A DNA stretch of 64,000 nucleotides from Sporichthyaceae bacterium (GCA_036269075.1 DATASX010000103.1:1-64000); one strand, 5' to 3'. Numbered from the stretch's first letter, positions 8,068 to 16,657 are shown. Notes: a model not told the origin generated them from the sequence alone. Made by a program: numbers and translations.

Positions 8068-8646
8068 TCACCAGCGCATCATCGGCAGCGGCCGGTTGAG
8101 GTGGCCGGCGGCGTACGTGGCGATCCTCGGCATCGCGACCGCTTTGTAGGCCTCGTTCATCGGGAAGGTCGCCCGGACCTCGACGACCAGCTTCCGCGGC
8201 AGCCCGTAACGGATCTTCGTGAACGAGACGTCGATCCAGTCGGCCCGCCGACAGGCCTCGACCAGTGGCGCGTGCGGGCCCGTGTAGGCGCGCACCTTGT
8301 GGTGGTTGTTGATCATCAGGTGCAGTTCCTCCGTCCACTCCTCGCGACCGATCTCCTTGAGGTGATTGGTCGTCAGATCACAGGCCAGGCCGAGGTAGTC
8401 GAGGTTGCCGGTCAGGAAGAACGGCAGGTCGTGCAGCACCGTCATGATTGCGAGCTTGTCCTCGCGGTACGGCTCCGGCTGCGTGAAGAAGCGCGCCCAG
8501 TTCACCATCCGGTAGCAGTGGGCCCGGTAGCCCCAGTAGCCGGTGCCCAGCCCCCTCCGGTGCGGCGCCAGCAGCTCGTCGAGCATCGGCAGGTCGGTCA
8601 GGACGCCGGCGTCCGTGACGGTGAACTCGGCAGGCTGGGTCGTCAT
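8068..8646 (-). CDS. HD-domain protein
   Basis: A 192-residue protein with HD-type metal ligands in order: His in GYRAHCYR, the His-Asp pair in VLHDLPFF, a His pair in INNHHKVRAY and an Asp in RRADWIDVS. HD proteins are usually phosphohydrolases acting on nucleotides or phosphate esters; the substrate is unknown. The ATG at 8646 was chosen because the longer frame runs through the promoter of the divergent PadR gene. Only 45 bases separate the two starts, and they contain an imperfect dyad, so the PadR protein probably controls this gene. Confidence 0.7.
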   Translation of the reverse strand: MTTQPAEFTVTDAGVLTDLPMLDELLAPHRRGLGTGYWGYRAHCYRMVNWARFFTQPEPYREDKLAIMTVLHDLPFFLTGNLDYLGLACDLTTNHLKEIGREEWTEELHLMINNHHKVRAYTGPHAPLVEACRRADWIDVSFTKIRYGLPRKLVVEVRATFPMNEAYKAVAMPRIATYAAGHLNRPLPMMRW

Positions 8647-8659
8647 CGCGACATCGTCG

Positions 8660-8683
8660 CATACTGCTCTCAATGGGAGTAGT
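8660..8683. promoter_or_regulatory. Candidate operator/promoter between HD gene and padR
   Basis: ACTGCTC (8663-8669) and GAGTAGT (8677-8683) form a 6-of-7 inverted repeat in the 45-base divergent gap. A CATACT at 8660-8665 could be the -10 of the PadR gene, so a protein bound here would block its own transcription. Inference from position and symmetry only. Confidence 0.4.
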
Positions 8684-8691
8684 CTGCTGCG

Positions 8692-9321
8692 GTGCCACCG
8701 ACCCCCGCCTACGTCCTGCTCGGGCTGCTCGCGGTGCGCTCCTGGACCGGCTACGAATTGAGCCAGCAGGTCTCCCGGTCGCTGTCGCACGTCTGGCCGG
8801 CGTCAGCCGCGCACGTCTACCGGGAGCAGCAGCGCCTGGTGCGGCTGGGCTGGGCGACCGTGACGGCCGAGGCCGCCGGGCCGGAGCGGACCCGGAACCG
8901 GTACACCATCACCCGCGCCGGGCGCCGGGCGCTACGCGAGTGGCTCGACACCGAGCCCGCCCCGACCAGCCTGGAGAGCGAGGGCATGCTGCGGGCCTGG
9001 TTCGCCGACTCCGGGACGACGGCCCAACTGGTGGCCGCGTTGGAGAAGACCGCGACCGACGCCCGGGCCTCGGTCGACCGGGTCGTGGAGGTCTTCTCCG
9101 TCTCCCTGGCCGGGCAGGGCGCCTTCGAGTCCCGCGCGCACCTGAACGCGATCGTCGGGGAGTTCGTGGCCGACGTCTTCGCGCTCGTAGCCGACCGCTG
9201 CGCCCAACTGGCCGAGGAGGTCGGGCGGTGGCCGGACACGACCGCGCCCGGGTTCGACGAAGTCGCCCGGGCGCGCATGAATCGGGTGGTCGAGGAGCAT
9301 GTGCGCTGCGCTCATCGATGA
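8692..9321 (+). CDS. PadR-family transcriptional regulator
   Basis: A 209-residue PadR regulator. The N-terminal winged helix (PAYVLLGLLAVRSWTGYEL, then SAAHVYREQQRLVRLGW with the wing TRNRYTITRAGRRALREWL) is followed by a Vir-type helical C-terminal domain for dimerisation. It uses a GTG start without an obvious ribosome site. It is divergent from the HD-domain gene, which is its likely target. Family members respond to phenolics or toxic compounds; the ligand here cannot be read from sequence. Confidence 0.88.
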   Translation: MPPTPAYVLLGLLAVRSWTGYELSQQVSRSLSHVWPASAAHVYREQQRLVRLGWATVTAEAAGPERTRNRYTITRAGRRALREWLDTEPAPTSLESEGMLRAWFADSGTTAQLVAALEKTATDARASVDRVVEVFSVSLAGQGAFESRAHLNAIVGEFVADVFALVADRCAQLAEEVGRWPDTTAPGFDEVARARMNRVVEEHVRCAHR

Positions 9322-9349
9322 TCGCAGCCCGATCATCGATGATCGCAGC
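9312..9349. repeat. 17-bp direct repeat containing a palindrome
   Basis: TCATCGATGATCGCAGC occurs at 9312-9328 and again at 9333-9349, a 21-base period. The second copy lies in a perfect 16-bp palindrome (9330-9345). The first copy contains the PadR stop codon. It lies between two convergent genes. Confidence 0.6.
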
Positions 9350-9372
9350 GTTGTTCTCTCATACGTGGGGCG

Positions 9373-10230
9373 TCACGGCAATTTCCGGCCGGCCATCTCC
9401 TCCAGGCGCGCGATTCGCTGAGCCATCGGCGGGTGGGTGGAGAACAGCCTGCCCGCGCCCCCGGCGAACGGGTTGGCGATCATCAGCGAACTGGTGGTCT
9501 GCAACTGCGGCGCCGGCGCCAGCGGCCGGGCCGCGGTGCCCAGCTCGAGCTTGCGCAGAGCGGAGGCCAGCGCCAGCGGGTCGCCGGTCAGCTTCGCGCC
9601 GGACTCGTCGGCCTGGTACTCCCTCGACCGGCTGATCGCCAGCTGGACGATGCTCGCCGCGATCGGACCGAGCAGCATGATCAGCAGCTCGACGACGAAG
9701 TTGCGGCCCTCGTCCCGATCGTCCCCGCCACCGAAGAACATGGCGAAATTGGCCAGGAACATGATCGCCGAGGCGAAGGTGGCCGCCACCGACGCGATCA
9801 GGATGTCGCGGTTGTAGACGTGGGACAGCTCGTGGCCGAGCACGCCGCGCAGCTCCCGCTCGTCGAGGATGCCGAGGATGCCCTCGGTGCAGCAGACCGC
9901 GGCGTGGCGCGGGTCGCGTCCGGTCGCGAACGCGTTCGGAGCCGCCGTCGGGGATAGGTAGAGGGCCGGCATCGGCTGCTTGGCCGCCGTCGACAGCTCC
10001 CGCACGATCCGGTAGATGCCGGGGGCCTCGGCCTCACTGACCGGGCGCGCCTGCATCGACCGCAACGCGAGCTTCTCGCTGTTGAAGTAGGAGTAGCCGT
10101 TCATGCCGACGGCGATCACCAGGGCGATGATCAAGCCGCCCCGACCGAAGATCGAACCGACGCCGATGATGATTGCCGAGAAGACGCCGAGCAGGATCGC
10201 CGTCTTCAAGCCGTTCCAATGCCGGTGCAT
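9373..10230 (-). CDS. htpX: M48 metalloprotease HtpX
   Basis: A 285-residue membrane zinc protease for quality control of membrane proteins. Two N-terminal membrane segments ([16 protein letters not shown] and [11 protein letters not shown]) precede the catalytic HELSH in [11 protein letters not shown]. The third zinc ligand is Glu in SREYQADE, and two further hydrophobic segments lie between. Start at ATG 10230, preceded by GGAGG on the minus strand; an upstream extension of the frame is not supported. Length matches HtpX. Monocistronic, convergent with padR. Confidence 0.93.
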   Translation of the reverse strand: MHRHWNGLKTAILLGVFSAIIIGVGSIFGRGGLIIALVIAVGMNGYSYFNSEKLALRSMQARPVSEAEAPGIYRIVRELSTAAKQPMPALYLSPTAAPNAFATGRDPRHAAVCCTEGILGILDERELRGVLGHELSHVYNRDILIASVAATFASAIMFLANFAMFFGGGDDRDEGRNFVVELLIMLLGPIAASIVQLAISRSREYQADESGAKLTGDPLALASALRKLELGTAARPLAPAPQLQTTSSLMIANPFAGGAGRLFSTHPPMAQRIARLEEMAGRKLP

Positions 10231-10595
10231 GCCGGGCCACCTCCGCACAGACTCGTTCCACGGCAAGAACGTTCGGTGACGCTCCGACGTTCCCGTGGTC
10301 ACTCTACGAGGCCGGTGGCGAGGGGTCGGCGAGTGTAGGGGCCGGGCGGCGAGCCGCGCCGCGTCCAGGCATGGTCTTGACGCTCCGGGGTAGCCAAGGC
10401 CGGGCCCGTGACCAATTGATGAAGTTGGCGGGATTGCTCCCGATCTCGGGCCGGAACAATGTGGACACCGTGTCCGTTGTTCGGCTTTGCTGGCAGTACG
10501 TCCGGTTCCGGTAGGAAACGGGCGCATCCGGCGACACGGCGGCGGGCCGTATCCGTCCAGCCACGGCCGTCGACAAAGCAGAAGCGGAGCGTTCA
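10231..10595. promoter_or_regulatory. Divergent intergenic region with an imperfect dyad
   Basis: This 365-base gap separates htpX (-) from a small membrane-protein gene (+). I see no gene in it. An imperfect dyad lies at 10454-10482, with GAACAA and GGACA on the left matched by TGTCC and TTGTTC on the right. It could be an operator for the downstream gene. Promoters for both genes must lie here, but no clear -35/-10 pair stands out. Confidence 0.35.
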
Positions 10596-10991
10596 GTGAC
10601 CGCTGACCCACGCGGGACCGACACCGTCGCGGCCGACCATCTCGGGCTCGGGTTCGTCCCGGGCCTGGGGCTGCGCGGCGACCCGCGGGCGGACACGGCC
10701 ATCGCTGTGCCGGTCGGCGACCCGGAGGCCGAGTTCGAGGCCCGGCGGCTGGCGCGGGAGGCGTACTTGCGCGCCGAGGTCCGGATGGGCCGGCTCCGGT
10801 TGGCCTCCTACTGCCTGACGTTGTCCGCGTGCGTGTTCGCCCTGATGACCTTCATGTACCTCGTGCAGGGCGCCGGCGACTCCGACGCCACCTTCCTCAG
10901 CCTGGGCGTCATGTTCGGCGCGATCACCGGCCTGCTGCTGTGGGCGGCCGTATGGGTCACCCGGGTCGGCGAGGGCCACCCGCAGGTCTGA
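10596..10991 (+). CDS. Small two-helix membrane protein, unknown function
   Basis: A 131-residue protein. The first about 70 residues are soluble and charged. Two hydrophobic helices follow ([19 protein letters not shown] and [19 protein letters not shown]), with a short cytoplasmic tail. GTG start with a weak GGAG upstream. No family recognised. It is followed by a branched hairpin at 11007-11046 and appears monocistronic. Confidence 0.55.
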   Translation: MTADPRGTDTVAADHLGLGFVPGLGLRGDPRADTAIAVPVGDPEAEFEARRLAREAYLRAEVRMGRLRLASYCLTLSACVFALMTFMYLVQGAGDSDATFLSLGVMFGAITGLLLWAAVWVTRVGEGHPQV

Positions 10992-11006
10992 GGGCGGGGC
11001 CCGGAT

Positions 11007-11046
11007 CGGGCGACGCAACGATTGCGCTGCCGCAATTGATCGCCCG
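11007..11046. terminator. Branched hairpin after the small membrane-protein gene
   Basis: CGGGCGA (11007-11013) pairs with TCGCCCG (11040-11046), enclosing an inner ATTGCG/CGCAAT stem (11021-11036). It has no T-run. It lies 16 bases after the stop of the preceding gene. Confidence 0.4.
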
Positions 11047-11080
11047 GCCCGAGTGGCGGCAAATTGTCCGGCCGGCCTCC

Positions 11081-11110
11081 TTACCTGGGTGTGATCACGA
11101 CACCTAGACT
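11081..11110 (+). promoter_or_regulatory. Putative promoter giving a leaderless transcript
   Basis: TTACCT (11081-11086) and TAGACT (11105-11110) resemble a sigma-70-type -35/-10 pair with an 18-base spacer. The expected start of transcription coincides with the ATG at 11118, implying a leaderless mRNA. A GTGATCAC palindrome lies between the boxes (11091-11098). Confidence 0.5.
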
Positions 11111-11117
11111 TCGCGCC

Positions 11118-11519
11118 ATGTCGCTTAACTTCGCGACGCGCTCCCCACGGGCACGGGGTTCGCGTCGCACCACGGTCGCCGTGCTCATGCCCGCTCTCGT
11201 GGCTCTCGCCGCCTGTGGTCAGTCGAACGCAGGTGAGAGCGCCAAACCCACCACCTCGAACTGCTCGGCCACCGCGTGCACGGTGACCTATCCGGCCAAG
11301 GCCCGGAACAACCAGGCCTCCGCCGGCGGCCCGGGGATCAGCGTGCTGGGTGTCGACACCAAACTGGTCGAGATCGGGCAAGGCGCTGCCCTGATGCAGA
11401 TCGGCAGTAGCCCGGCCACCAACATCGAGCAGGGCAAGAGCACGACCCAGGCCGGCCTGACCGCGACAGTCACCACCCTGACGTCGACCGAGGCCGTCGT
11501 CGCATACAAGAAGGCTTGA
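11118..11519 (+). CDS. Small lipoprotein, unknown function
   Basis: A 133-residue lipoprotein. A basic N-terminus and hydrophobic core end in the lipobox LAAC, with the lipidated Cys near residue 34. The mature part has a Cys pair (NCSATAC) and then a beta-like domain. The ATG at 11118 was chosen because the signal peptide starts there and a -10 lies 7 bases upstream. The TGA stop overlaps the TTG start of bioA by two bases, so the two are translationally linked. No recognised family. Confidence 0.65.
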   Translation: MSLNFATRSPRARGSRRTTVAVLMPALVALAACGQSNAGESAKPTTSNCSATACTVTYPAKARNNQASAGGPGISVLGVDTKLVEIGQGAALMQIGSSPATNIEQGKSTTQAGLTATVTTLTSTEAVVAYKKA

Positions 11520-12805
11520 TCACGGATCCTGCGCGGGCCGCCCGCCTGGTCGAGACCGACCGGGCGCTGCTGTGGCACCCCTACGACTCGGTCGTCGAGC
11601 CGGGCCCGGTGCTCCCGGTGGTCGGCGCCTCCGGCGTGCGCCTGGAGCTGGCCGACGGACGCCGGATCGTCGACGCGATGTCGTCGTGGTGGGCGGCAAT
11701 CCACGGCTACCGGCACCCGGCGCTGGACGCGGCCGTGCGCACCCAGCTGGACTCGATGGCCCACGTGATGTTCGGCGGCCTGACCCACCCCGCCGCGGTC
11801 GGATTGGCCGAGCGGCTGGTGGATCTGACGCCGAATCAGTTGCGGCACGTGTTCCTCACCGACTCCGGCTCGATCGCCGTCGAGGTCGCCATCAAGATGG
11901 CGCTGCAGTACTGGCAGGCCGCCGGCGACCCGCGCCACCGCCTGCTGACCGTCTGCGGCGGCTACCACGGCGACACATTCGCGGCGATGTCAGTTTGCGA
12001 TCCGGTCGGCGGGATGCACCATCTGTTCAGCCGGTTCCTGCCCAAGCAGTACTTCGCGCCGCGGCCGCCGGACGGCTTCGACGCCCCGCTGGACAAGGAG
12101 TGGCTGTTCGAGGTCTGGCGACTGATGCACCGGCACGGCCCGGACATCGCGGCGATCATCGTCGAGCCAGTGGTGCAGGGCGCGGGCGGGATGCGGTTCC
12201 ACTCCCCCGAGTGCGTACGCGCCCTGCGCGCTTTGTGCGACGAGTTCGGGGTGCTGCTGATCCTCGACGAGATCGCCACCGGCTTCGGTCGCACCGGGGC
12301 CATGTTCGCCTGCGACCATGCCGGCGTCGCCCCGGACATCCTCTGCCTGGGCAAGGCGATGACCGGCGGCTACCTGACGATGGCCGCGACCCTGTGCACG
12401 CCCCGGGTCGCCGAAGGGGTCTGCGGCGGTGAGGCCCGCGCGCTGATGCACGGCCCGACGTTCATGGCCAACCCGCTGGCCGCCGCCGTCGCCTGCGCCA
12501 GCATTGATCTGCTGCGCGACTCGGACTGGAAGGCGCGCGTCGACGGGATCTCGGCGGCCCTGCGCACCGGCCTGGAACCGGCCCGGGATCTGCCCGGCGT
12601 CCTGGACGTCCGGGTGCTCGGTGCGATTGGCGTCATCGAGACCCGAGAACCCGTCGACCTTCCGGCCGCCACCGCGGCGGCGCTTGAGCAGGGAGTGTGG
12701 ATCCGGCCCTTCCGGAACCTGATCTACACGATGCCGCCCTACATCTGCGAGCCCGACGACATCGCCGCGATCTGCCGGGCGCTGGTCGCGGCCGCCAACG
12801 TCTGA
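11516..12805 (+). CDS. bioA: Adenosylmethionine-8-amino-7-oxononanoate aminotransferase
   Basis: A 429-residue class III aminotransferase of biotin synthesis that converts KAPA to DAPA with SAM as amino donor. BioA signatures: LLWHPYDSV near the start, [13 protein letters not shown], the pyridoxal Lys in [11 protein letters not shown], and the C-terminal [15 protein letters not shown]. The start is TTG at 11516, overlapping the lipoprotein stop; no better start lies before the conserved HPYD motif. No other bio gene is in the window. A hairpin that includes the stop codon ends the unit. Confidence 0.92.
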   Translation: MITDPARAARLVETDRALLWHPYDSVVEPGPVLPVVGASGVRLELADGRRIVDAMSSWWAAIHGYRHPALDAAVRTQLDSMAHVMFGGLTHPAAVGLAERLVDLTPNQLRHVFLTDSGSIAVEVAIKMALQYWQAAGDPRHRLLTVCGGYHGDTFAAMSVCDPVGGMHHLFSRFLPKQYFAPRPPDGFDAPLDKEWLFEVWRLMHRHGPDIAAIIVEPVVQGAGGMRFHSPECVRALRALCDEFGVLLILDEIATGFGRTGAMFACDHAGVAPDILCLGKAMTGGYLTMAATLCTPRVAEGVCGGEARALMHGPTFMANPLAAAVACASIDLLRDSDWKARVDGISAALRTGLEPARDLPGVLDVRVLGAIGVIETREPVDLPAATAAALEQGVWIRPFRNLIYTMPPYICEPDDIAAICRALVAAANV

Positions 12806-12836
12806 GGGACCGCCACCGAAGTGACGGCCCCTCAGA
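12801..12836. terminator. Hairpin between bioA and the secreted-protein operon
   Basis: TCTGAGGG (12801-12808, containing the bioA stop) pairs with CCCTCAGA (12829-12836), and an inner CCGCCAC/GTGACGG stem closes on a CGAA loop. It serves the convergent genes on both sides. Confidence 0.7.
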
Positions 12837-12854
12837 CTTGAACTTCCAGCAGTG

Positions 12855-13928
12855 CTACTTGCTCAGCGTGGCAGCTGCGGTCGAGTAGCTACCGAGGCTG
12901 GCCGTAACCGTGTCCGACGACCAGTTGCCGGTCTCCGACTTGTAGCTGAAGGTCGCGCTCGAGGTGGCGGCCCCGGTGCTCGGGATGGTCAGGCTCGTGG
13001 GCGTCAGCGTCGGCCCCGTGGCTGGGTTGGACGTCAGGGTGACCGTGCCACCGGCGTTGTCGACGATGTTGCCGAAGGCGTCGGTGACGCTGACCTTCGA
13101 GGTGAAGGTCCCGTCGTTACCGCCCAGGCTCGGCAACGAGCAGGTGTAGAAGCACGTCGAGCTGAGCGTGCCGCCGGCGGCCGACGAGGTGGTCCAGGCC
13201 AGCTTCGCCGCAGCGCCCGCCCCGACCGTGACCGAGGTGGAGCCGGCCGAGTCCGTCCCGACCTTCGTGCTGAGCGTCGTCGGACCCGCGCTGGTGAGAG
13301 TCACGTTGATCGTCGCCACACCGGCGACGAAGTTCGCCGTGGTCGGAATGGTTGGCGCGCTACCGCCGGGGCTGTTCGACTCCCCGGTGATGGTGATCGC
13401 CTGAGGTCCGTTGAGGGTCAGGTCGGGAACCAGCGGGGTGATTCCGCCGAGGTTGGCGATGATCGTCAGCTGGAACGAGGTGCCCGCCGTGGCCGAGGCA
13501 CTCGAGGTGATCGAGTACGTGTCCGGCAGGACGGTGGTCGTGACCGATCCGTGGCTGCTCGAGACCCAGTTGGTGCCGAGCAACGAGTACACCGCGTACG
13601 TGTTCGAAGACAGAGCTGAGGCGCCGCTGTCGGTGCACGAGTTGTTGACGGCCGAGATCGTGCAGACACCCTGCGCGGGGCTCGGGCTGACCCGGTCCAC
13701 GCGGTAGCTCGACGGAGTGGGCCCACCGCTCGGGGCGGCCGTCACCTTGATGGTCGCCCCACCGAGGATGGCCTGGCTCCCGGACACCGAAGGCGCGCCG
13801 AGGGAGGCGGCTGCCACGGTTCCAGTCACCGAGGACGACCCGAAGGCGTAGTAGGCCCAGGCCTGAACCGGCGCGAGAGCGATCAGCGGGGTTGCGAGCG
13901 CGAGGACAACAACACGACGACGGTTCAT
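12855..13928 (-). CDS. Secreted Ig-like-repeat protein, fifth gene of the surface operon
   Basis: A 357-residue secreted protein, counted from the ATG at 13928. The signal peptide ends in QAWAYYAFGS, like the other four operon members. The mature part is Ser/Thr/Gly-rich with tandem beta-sandwich modules, for example FQLTIIANLGGITPL, KVSVTDAFGN and the final SLTIPSTGAATSSATFSY, resembling bacterial Ig-like/invasin modules. The start overlaps the upstream gene's TGA (TGATG); a GTG one codon earlier is an alternative. It has cysteine pairs but lacks the C...DF...C domain of its neighbours. Probable cell-surface or filament component. Confidence 0.7.
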   Translation of the reverse strand: MNRRRVVVLALATPLIALAPVQAWAYYAFGSSSVTGTVAAASLGAPSVSGSQAILGGATIKVTAAPSGGPTPSSYRVDRVSPSPAQGVCTISAVNNSCTDSGASALSSNTYAVYSLLGTNWVSSSHGSVTTTVLPDTYSITSSASATAGTSFQLTIIANLGGITPLVPDLTLNGPQAITITGESNSPGGSAPTIPTTANFVAGVATINVTLTSAGPTTLSTKVGTDSAGSTSVTVGAGAAAKLAWTTSSAAGGTLSSTCFYTCSLPSLGGNDGTFTSKVSVTDAFGNIVDNAGGTVTLTSNPATGPTLTPTSLTIPSTGAATSSATFSYKSETGNWSSDTVTASLGSYSTAAATLSK

Positions 13929-14428
13929 CACAGCGTCCCGGAGATGGTCAACGAGAGGTTCAGAGTCTTGCCCTGGCAGTCGGAGCTCGAGTTCGAGCCC
14001 ATGAGCAAGCCGTTGTTGGCAGTCCCGGAATGCGGACCCGGCGCCAGCGTGTACGGCAGCAGGAGGTTGATCGCGGCCGATGACAACGTCACGTCCGGCG
14101 TGGTGCAGCCGGTGGCCGAGACGGAGGACAGGGTTATTGCCGTGACCGTGATGTTCTGCGAATAAGGATTCGTCACGGTGAGCTTGAGATCGGCGGCGCC
14201 GCCGGGGTAGAGCGCGGTGGTGGTGGAGGCGGTCCCGCTCAACGCCAGCACTGAACCGACGGAGACGGTGTGGGTGCCGGTGCCGGTCGTCCGGTAGTAG
14301 GCCTGCGCCGTTCCGGCCACACCGAGTACCGAAGCACCGACGGTCAGTACTACGACGCCGCGGCTCAGCGACCGGCGCACCGGACGCCGGTGTGCTCCCC
14401 TACGGTGATTGATCTGACGCGGCGTCAT
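13928..14428 (-). CDS. Secreted small beta-domain protein, fourth gene of the surface operon
   Basis: A 166-residue exported protein. It has a long basic N-region with many Arg/His, a hydrophobic core and a cleavage region AQAYYRTTGTG. The single domain matches the operon family: LYPGGAADLKLTVTNP, then a Cys in GCTTPDVTL and a second Cys in SSSDCQGKTL near the end. The ATG at 14428 overlaps the upstream TGA (ATGA); the longer frame upstream would read through that gene. Function unknown. Confidence 0.75.
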   Translation of the reverse strand: MTPRQINHRRGAHRRPVRRSLSRGVVVLTVGASVLGVAGTAQAYYRTTGTGTHTVSVGSVLALSGTASTTTALYPGGAADLKLTVTNPYSQNITVTAITLSSVSATGCTTPDVTLSSAAINLLLPYTLAPGPHSGTANNGLLMGSNSSSDCQGKTLNLSLTISGTL

Positions 14429-15519
14429 CGGTTGCCCCCGGTTGCGGTGCCGGACCAGGTCAGTCCGAGAGTTGCGGCCTGACAGCCGTCCTGGCTGGTC
14501 GTGGTGTTCGTCATCGAAAGCGACGGGAAGTTGGCCTGGCTGACCCCGAGTTGGCTCAGCGTCTCGGTCGCGCCGGCCGGGACGACGACGGTGCCCTGCA
14601 TCGGGACCGAGGTGAAATCCGCGGCGGTGCACGGGTTTGCGGCCGAGATGTTGGGTCCGCTGATCGAGCTGACTGCGGCGGTCACCCCGGAGACGGTGAT
14701 CGGCACCGAGTTCGGGTTGTGCAGCGTGACGTCGATCGGACCGCCGCTACCCGGCCCGAGCGCCGGGCCGAGCGAGCCGTTGATCGTGAAGGGCTGGGAG
14801 ACCGGGACAGCCGCGACGTGAAGCACGACCTGGGTCTGCGCCCGACGCAGGTTGGTCGCAGCCACGATCGTCAGCGTGTAGTCACCGGCCGGCGTGTTGG
14901 TGGCGCTGGTACGGATCGTCAGTACCGAGGACTTCCCCGTGGTCTGGCTCGGGCTGAAGCTCGCGGTGGCACCTGCGGGCAGACCCAGCACCGACAGCTT
15001 GGGGTTGGGATTCCAGCGGCCGTGCCGGATCGCGACGTTGTAGACGGCACTCTGGCCGGCGTTGATCGAGTCGCTGCCCGGCGAGGCCGAGATCGTCAGC
15101 GGGATCCGCACCACCCAGAGCTTCGCGGTGATCGTGTCCGAGTGATTCGACGCCTTGGCCTTGATCCGGATGTTGTCCGGTCCGGTGTAGGTCTGGGAGT
15201 TGGTCCGAACGGTCAGCGTGACCTGCTGGGTGCCGCTGATCGTCGAGGAGGAGAAGCTGGCGCTCGAGTGCTTGGGCAGTCCGGAGAGGATCGACAGCTG
15301 CGCGGTTCCGGTGAAGTGCCGGCTCTGGTCCAGCGAGAGTGTGAAGGTGGCGGTCTGGCCCAAGTTGATGAGCTGCTCCCCGGGCGCCACCTCGAGGTTC
15401 AGTGGGTTGGTCGATCGGGCGGCCGCAATTCCGCCGACCCCAAGGACCAGGGCGGCGGCACCCAGCATCGCCGTCCCGGCCTTCAGGCTGGGGTGTCTCC
15501 AGCCTGACGTCTCCTTCAT
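14425..15519 (-). CDS. Secreted three-domain protein, third gene of the surface operon
   Basis: A 364-residue secreted protein with signal peptide (basic start, then AMLGAAALVLGVGGIAAARS). Two beta-sandwich modules of about 95 residues follow, each opening with an LxxxxxPG segment and carrying a Phe-Ser-Ser/Pro turn. The C-terminal about 120 residues are the operon-family domain: LGPGSGGPIDVTLHNPNS, Cys in NPCTAADFTS, Cys in SQDGCQAATLGL. ATG 15519 follows a GGGGGGAA ribosome site. The stop overlaps the next gene. It may be a larger subunit or anchor built on the same domain. Confidence 0.72.
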   Translation of the reverse strand: MKETSGWRHPSLKAGTAMLGAAALVLGVGGIAAARSTNPLNLEVAPGEQLINLGQTATFTLSLDQSRHFTGTAQLSILSGLPKHSSASFSSSTISGTQQVTLTVRTNSQTYTGPDNIRIKAKASNHSDTITAKLWVVRIPLTISASPGSDSINAGQSAVYNVAIRHGRWNPNPKLSVLGLPAGATASFSPSQTTGKSSVLTIRTSATNTPAGDYTLTIVAATNLRRAQTQVVLHVAAVPVSQPFTINGSLGPALGPGSGGPIDVTLHNPNSVPITVSGVTAAVSSISGPNISAANPCTAADFTSVPMQGTVVVPAGATETLSQLGVSQANFPSLSMTNTTTSQDGCQAATLGLTWSGTATGGNR

Positions 15520-15564
15520 TGCGTTCCCCCCGAAATGGTGCTGCTGCAAATCTTCGAATTCAGC

Positions 15565-15591
15565 GGTGGCAGAGGCGAAACCCCTGCCACC
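15565..15591. terminator. Hairpin inside the surface operon
   Basis: GGTGGCAG (15565-15572) pairs with CTGCCACC (15584-15591). It lies just after the second gene's stop and before the third gene. There is no T-run, so it is more likely an attenuator or RNA-stability element than a full stop. Confidence 0.5.
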
Positions 15592-15600
15592 ACTGGACAA

Positions 15601-16053
15601 TCAGGACGCGTCGGCCTCGACGGTCGGGGTCTTGGTGGCGCACCCGTTCTGGTTCGCGTTGGTGTCGTTCATCGCGACGGTTCCGGTGACCACGGTGTTG
15701 GCGCCGGCCGCGAGGTCGATCGCGGTGAAGGTCGGCGAGGTGACGGTGAAGTCGGCCGCGACACAACCGGTCGGCAGACCTGAGCTCGGAATGCTGAGCG
15801 CGACGGCGCTGAGCTGCTGGTGGCCGCTGCCGCTGTTGGTGACGGTCACCGAGATGCTCTGCGAACCGGAACCCGGGTACAGCGGGCCGGCGATCGAGCC
15901 GACCACAACGCCCCAGGAGCCGGCCGCACCGGTGCTGACGGTGCCGGTGCCCGAGCCGGTGCTGACGAAGTAGGCGTACGCGGCGGTGCTGCCCAGCGCG
16001 ACGACGGCGGTTGCGGCGACGGCTACGGCGACCTTGGACTTGGTGATGCGCAC
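15601..16053 (-). CDS. Secreted small beta-domain protein, second gene of the surface operon
   Basis: A 150-residue exported protein with GTG start and GGGGGAAAC upstream. Its signal peptide is nearly identical to that of the first operon gene (both contain TAVVALGSTAAYAYF). The mature domain has LYPGSGSQSISVTVTN, the first Cys in TGCVAADFTV and the second in NQNGCATKT. The residues after AYAYF (VSTGSGTGTVSTG) resemble those of SipW-cognate secreted proteins. A recent tandem duplicate of the 16169 gene, probably a structural surface protein. Confidence 0.75.
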   Translation of the reverse strand: MRITKSKVAVAVAATAVVALGSTAAYAYFVSTGSGTGTVSTGAAGSWGVVVGSIAGPLYPGSGSQSISVTVTNSGSGHQQLSAVALSIPSSGLPTGCVAADFTVTSPTFTAIDLAAGANTVVTGTVAMNDTNANQNGCATKTPTVEADAS

Positions 16054-16131
16054 GATGTTTCCCCCGTGGAAGTCGAGTGGTTCTTGCGGATCGGCGAAGC
16101 GGCGGCTTCGGTGGCTACGACCACAAGTGGC

Positions 16132-16154
16132 GGGCGGCCCTTGCCGGGCCGCCC
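16132..16154. terminator. 9-bp GC hairpin after the first surface-operon gene
   Basis: GGGCGGCCC (16132-16140) and GGGCCGCCC (16146-16154) pair perfectly across TTGCC. Placed just after the stop of the 16169-16657 gene on the minus strand, it probably reduces read-through, so the first gene would be expressed most. Confidence 0.65.
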
Positions 16155-16168
16155 ACCAGGAGCGGGAG

Positions 16169-16657
16169 CTAGGAGATGACGGCGGTCAGGCTGACGGTCG
16201 CGCCTTCACAGGCCGACTGGTTGGTGTTGTTGTCGGTCATCACGAGCGCGCCGGTGGCAGCGCTGGCGGGGACGGCGATGGTCTGCCCTGCGGTGAAGGT
16301 GAAGCCACCCGAGGGGATGGTCGGCTGGACGACCGAGAAGTCGCACAGCGTGTTGAGCAGCGTGGCGGTGCCGTCGGCGGCGACGATCGTGCCGACCGAG
16401 ATGACAGCGCTGGACGCGTGCTGCGCGAAGGAGGCCGGGTTGTGGATGGAGAAGCTGAGCTCGTGGGCGCTGCCGTCCGGAACCAGGGCCGGACCGGCGA
16501 CCGTGATGGTGGCGGTCAGCGGGACCGCGACACCGGCCGTGGCCGAGCCGGTGCCCGAGCCGCCGGTGGTGAAGTAGGCGTAGGCGGCGGTCGAGCCCAG
16601 GGCCACGACGGCGGTGGTGGCGACGGCGACGGCGATCTTGGTCTTGGTGAAGCGCAT
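16169..16657 (-). CDS. Secreted small beta-domain protein, first gene of the surface operon
   Basis: A 162-residue exported protein with ATG start and a GGGGGGAAA ribosome site. The signal peptide core ends in TAAYAYFTTGG. The mature single domain has LVPDGSAHELSFSIHNP, a Cys in NTLCDFSVV and a C-terminal Cys in NQSACEGATVSL. The two-Cys pattern recurs in the next three genes and may form a disulfide. It lies first in the operon and before a strong hairpin, so it may be the most abundant product. Family not recognised beyond a general SipW-cognate/TasA-like look. Confidence 0.75.
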   Translation of the reverse strand: MRFTKTKIAVAVATTAVVALGSTAAYAYFTTGGSGTGSATAGVAVPLTATITVAGPALVPDGSAHELSFSIHNPASFAQHASSAVISVGTIVAADGTATLLNTLCDFSVVQPTIPSGGFTFTAGQTIAVPASAATGALVMTDNNTNQSACEGATVSLTAVIS

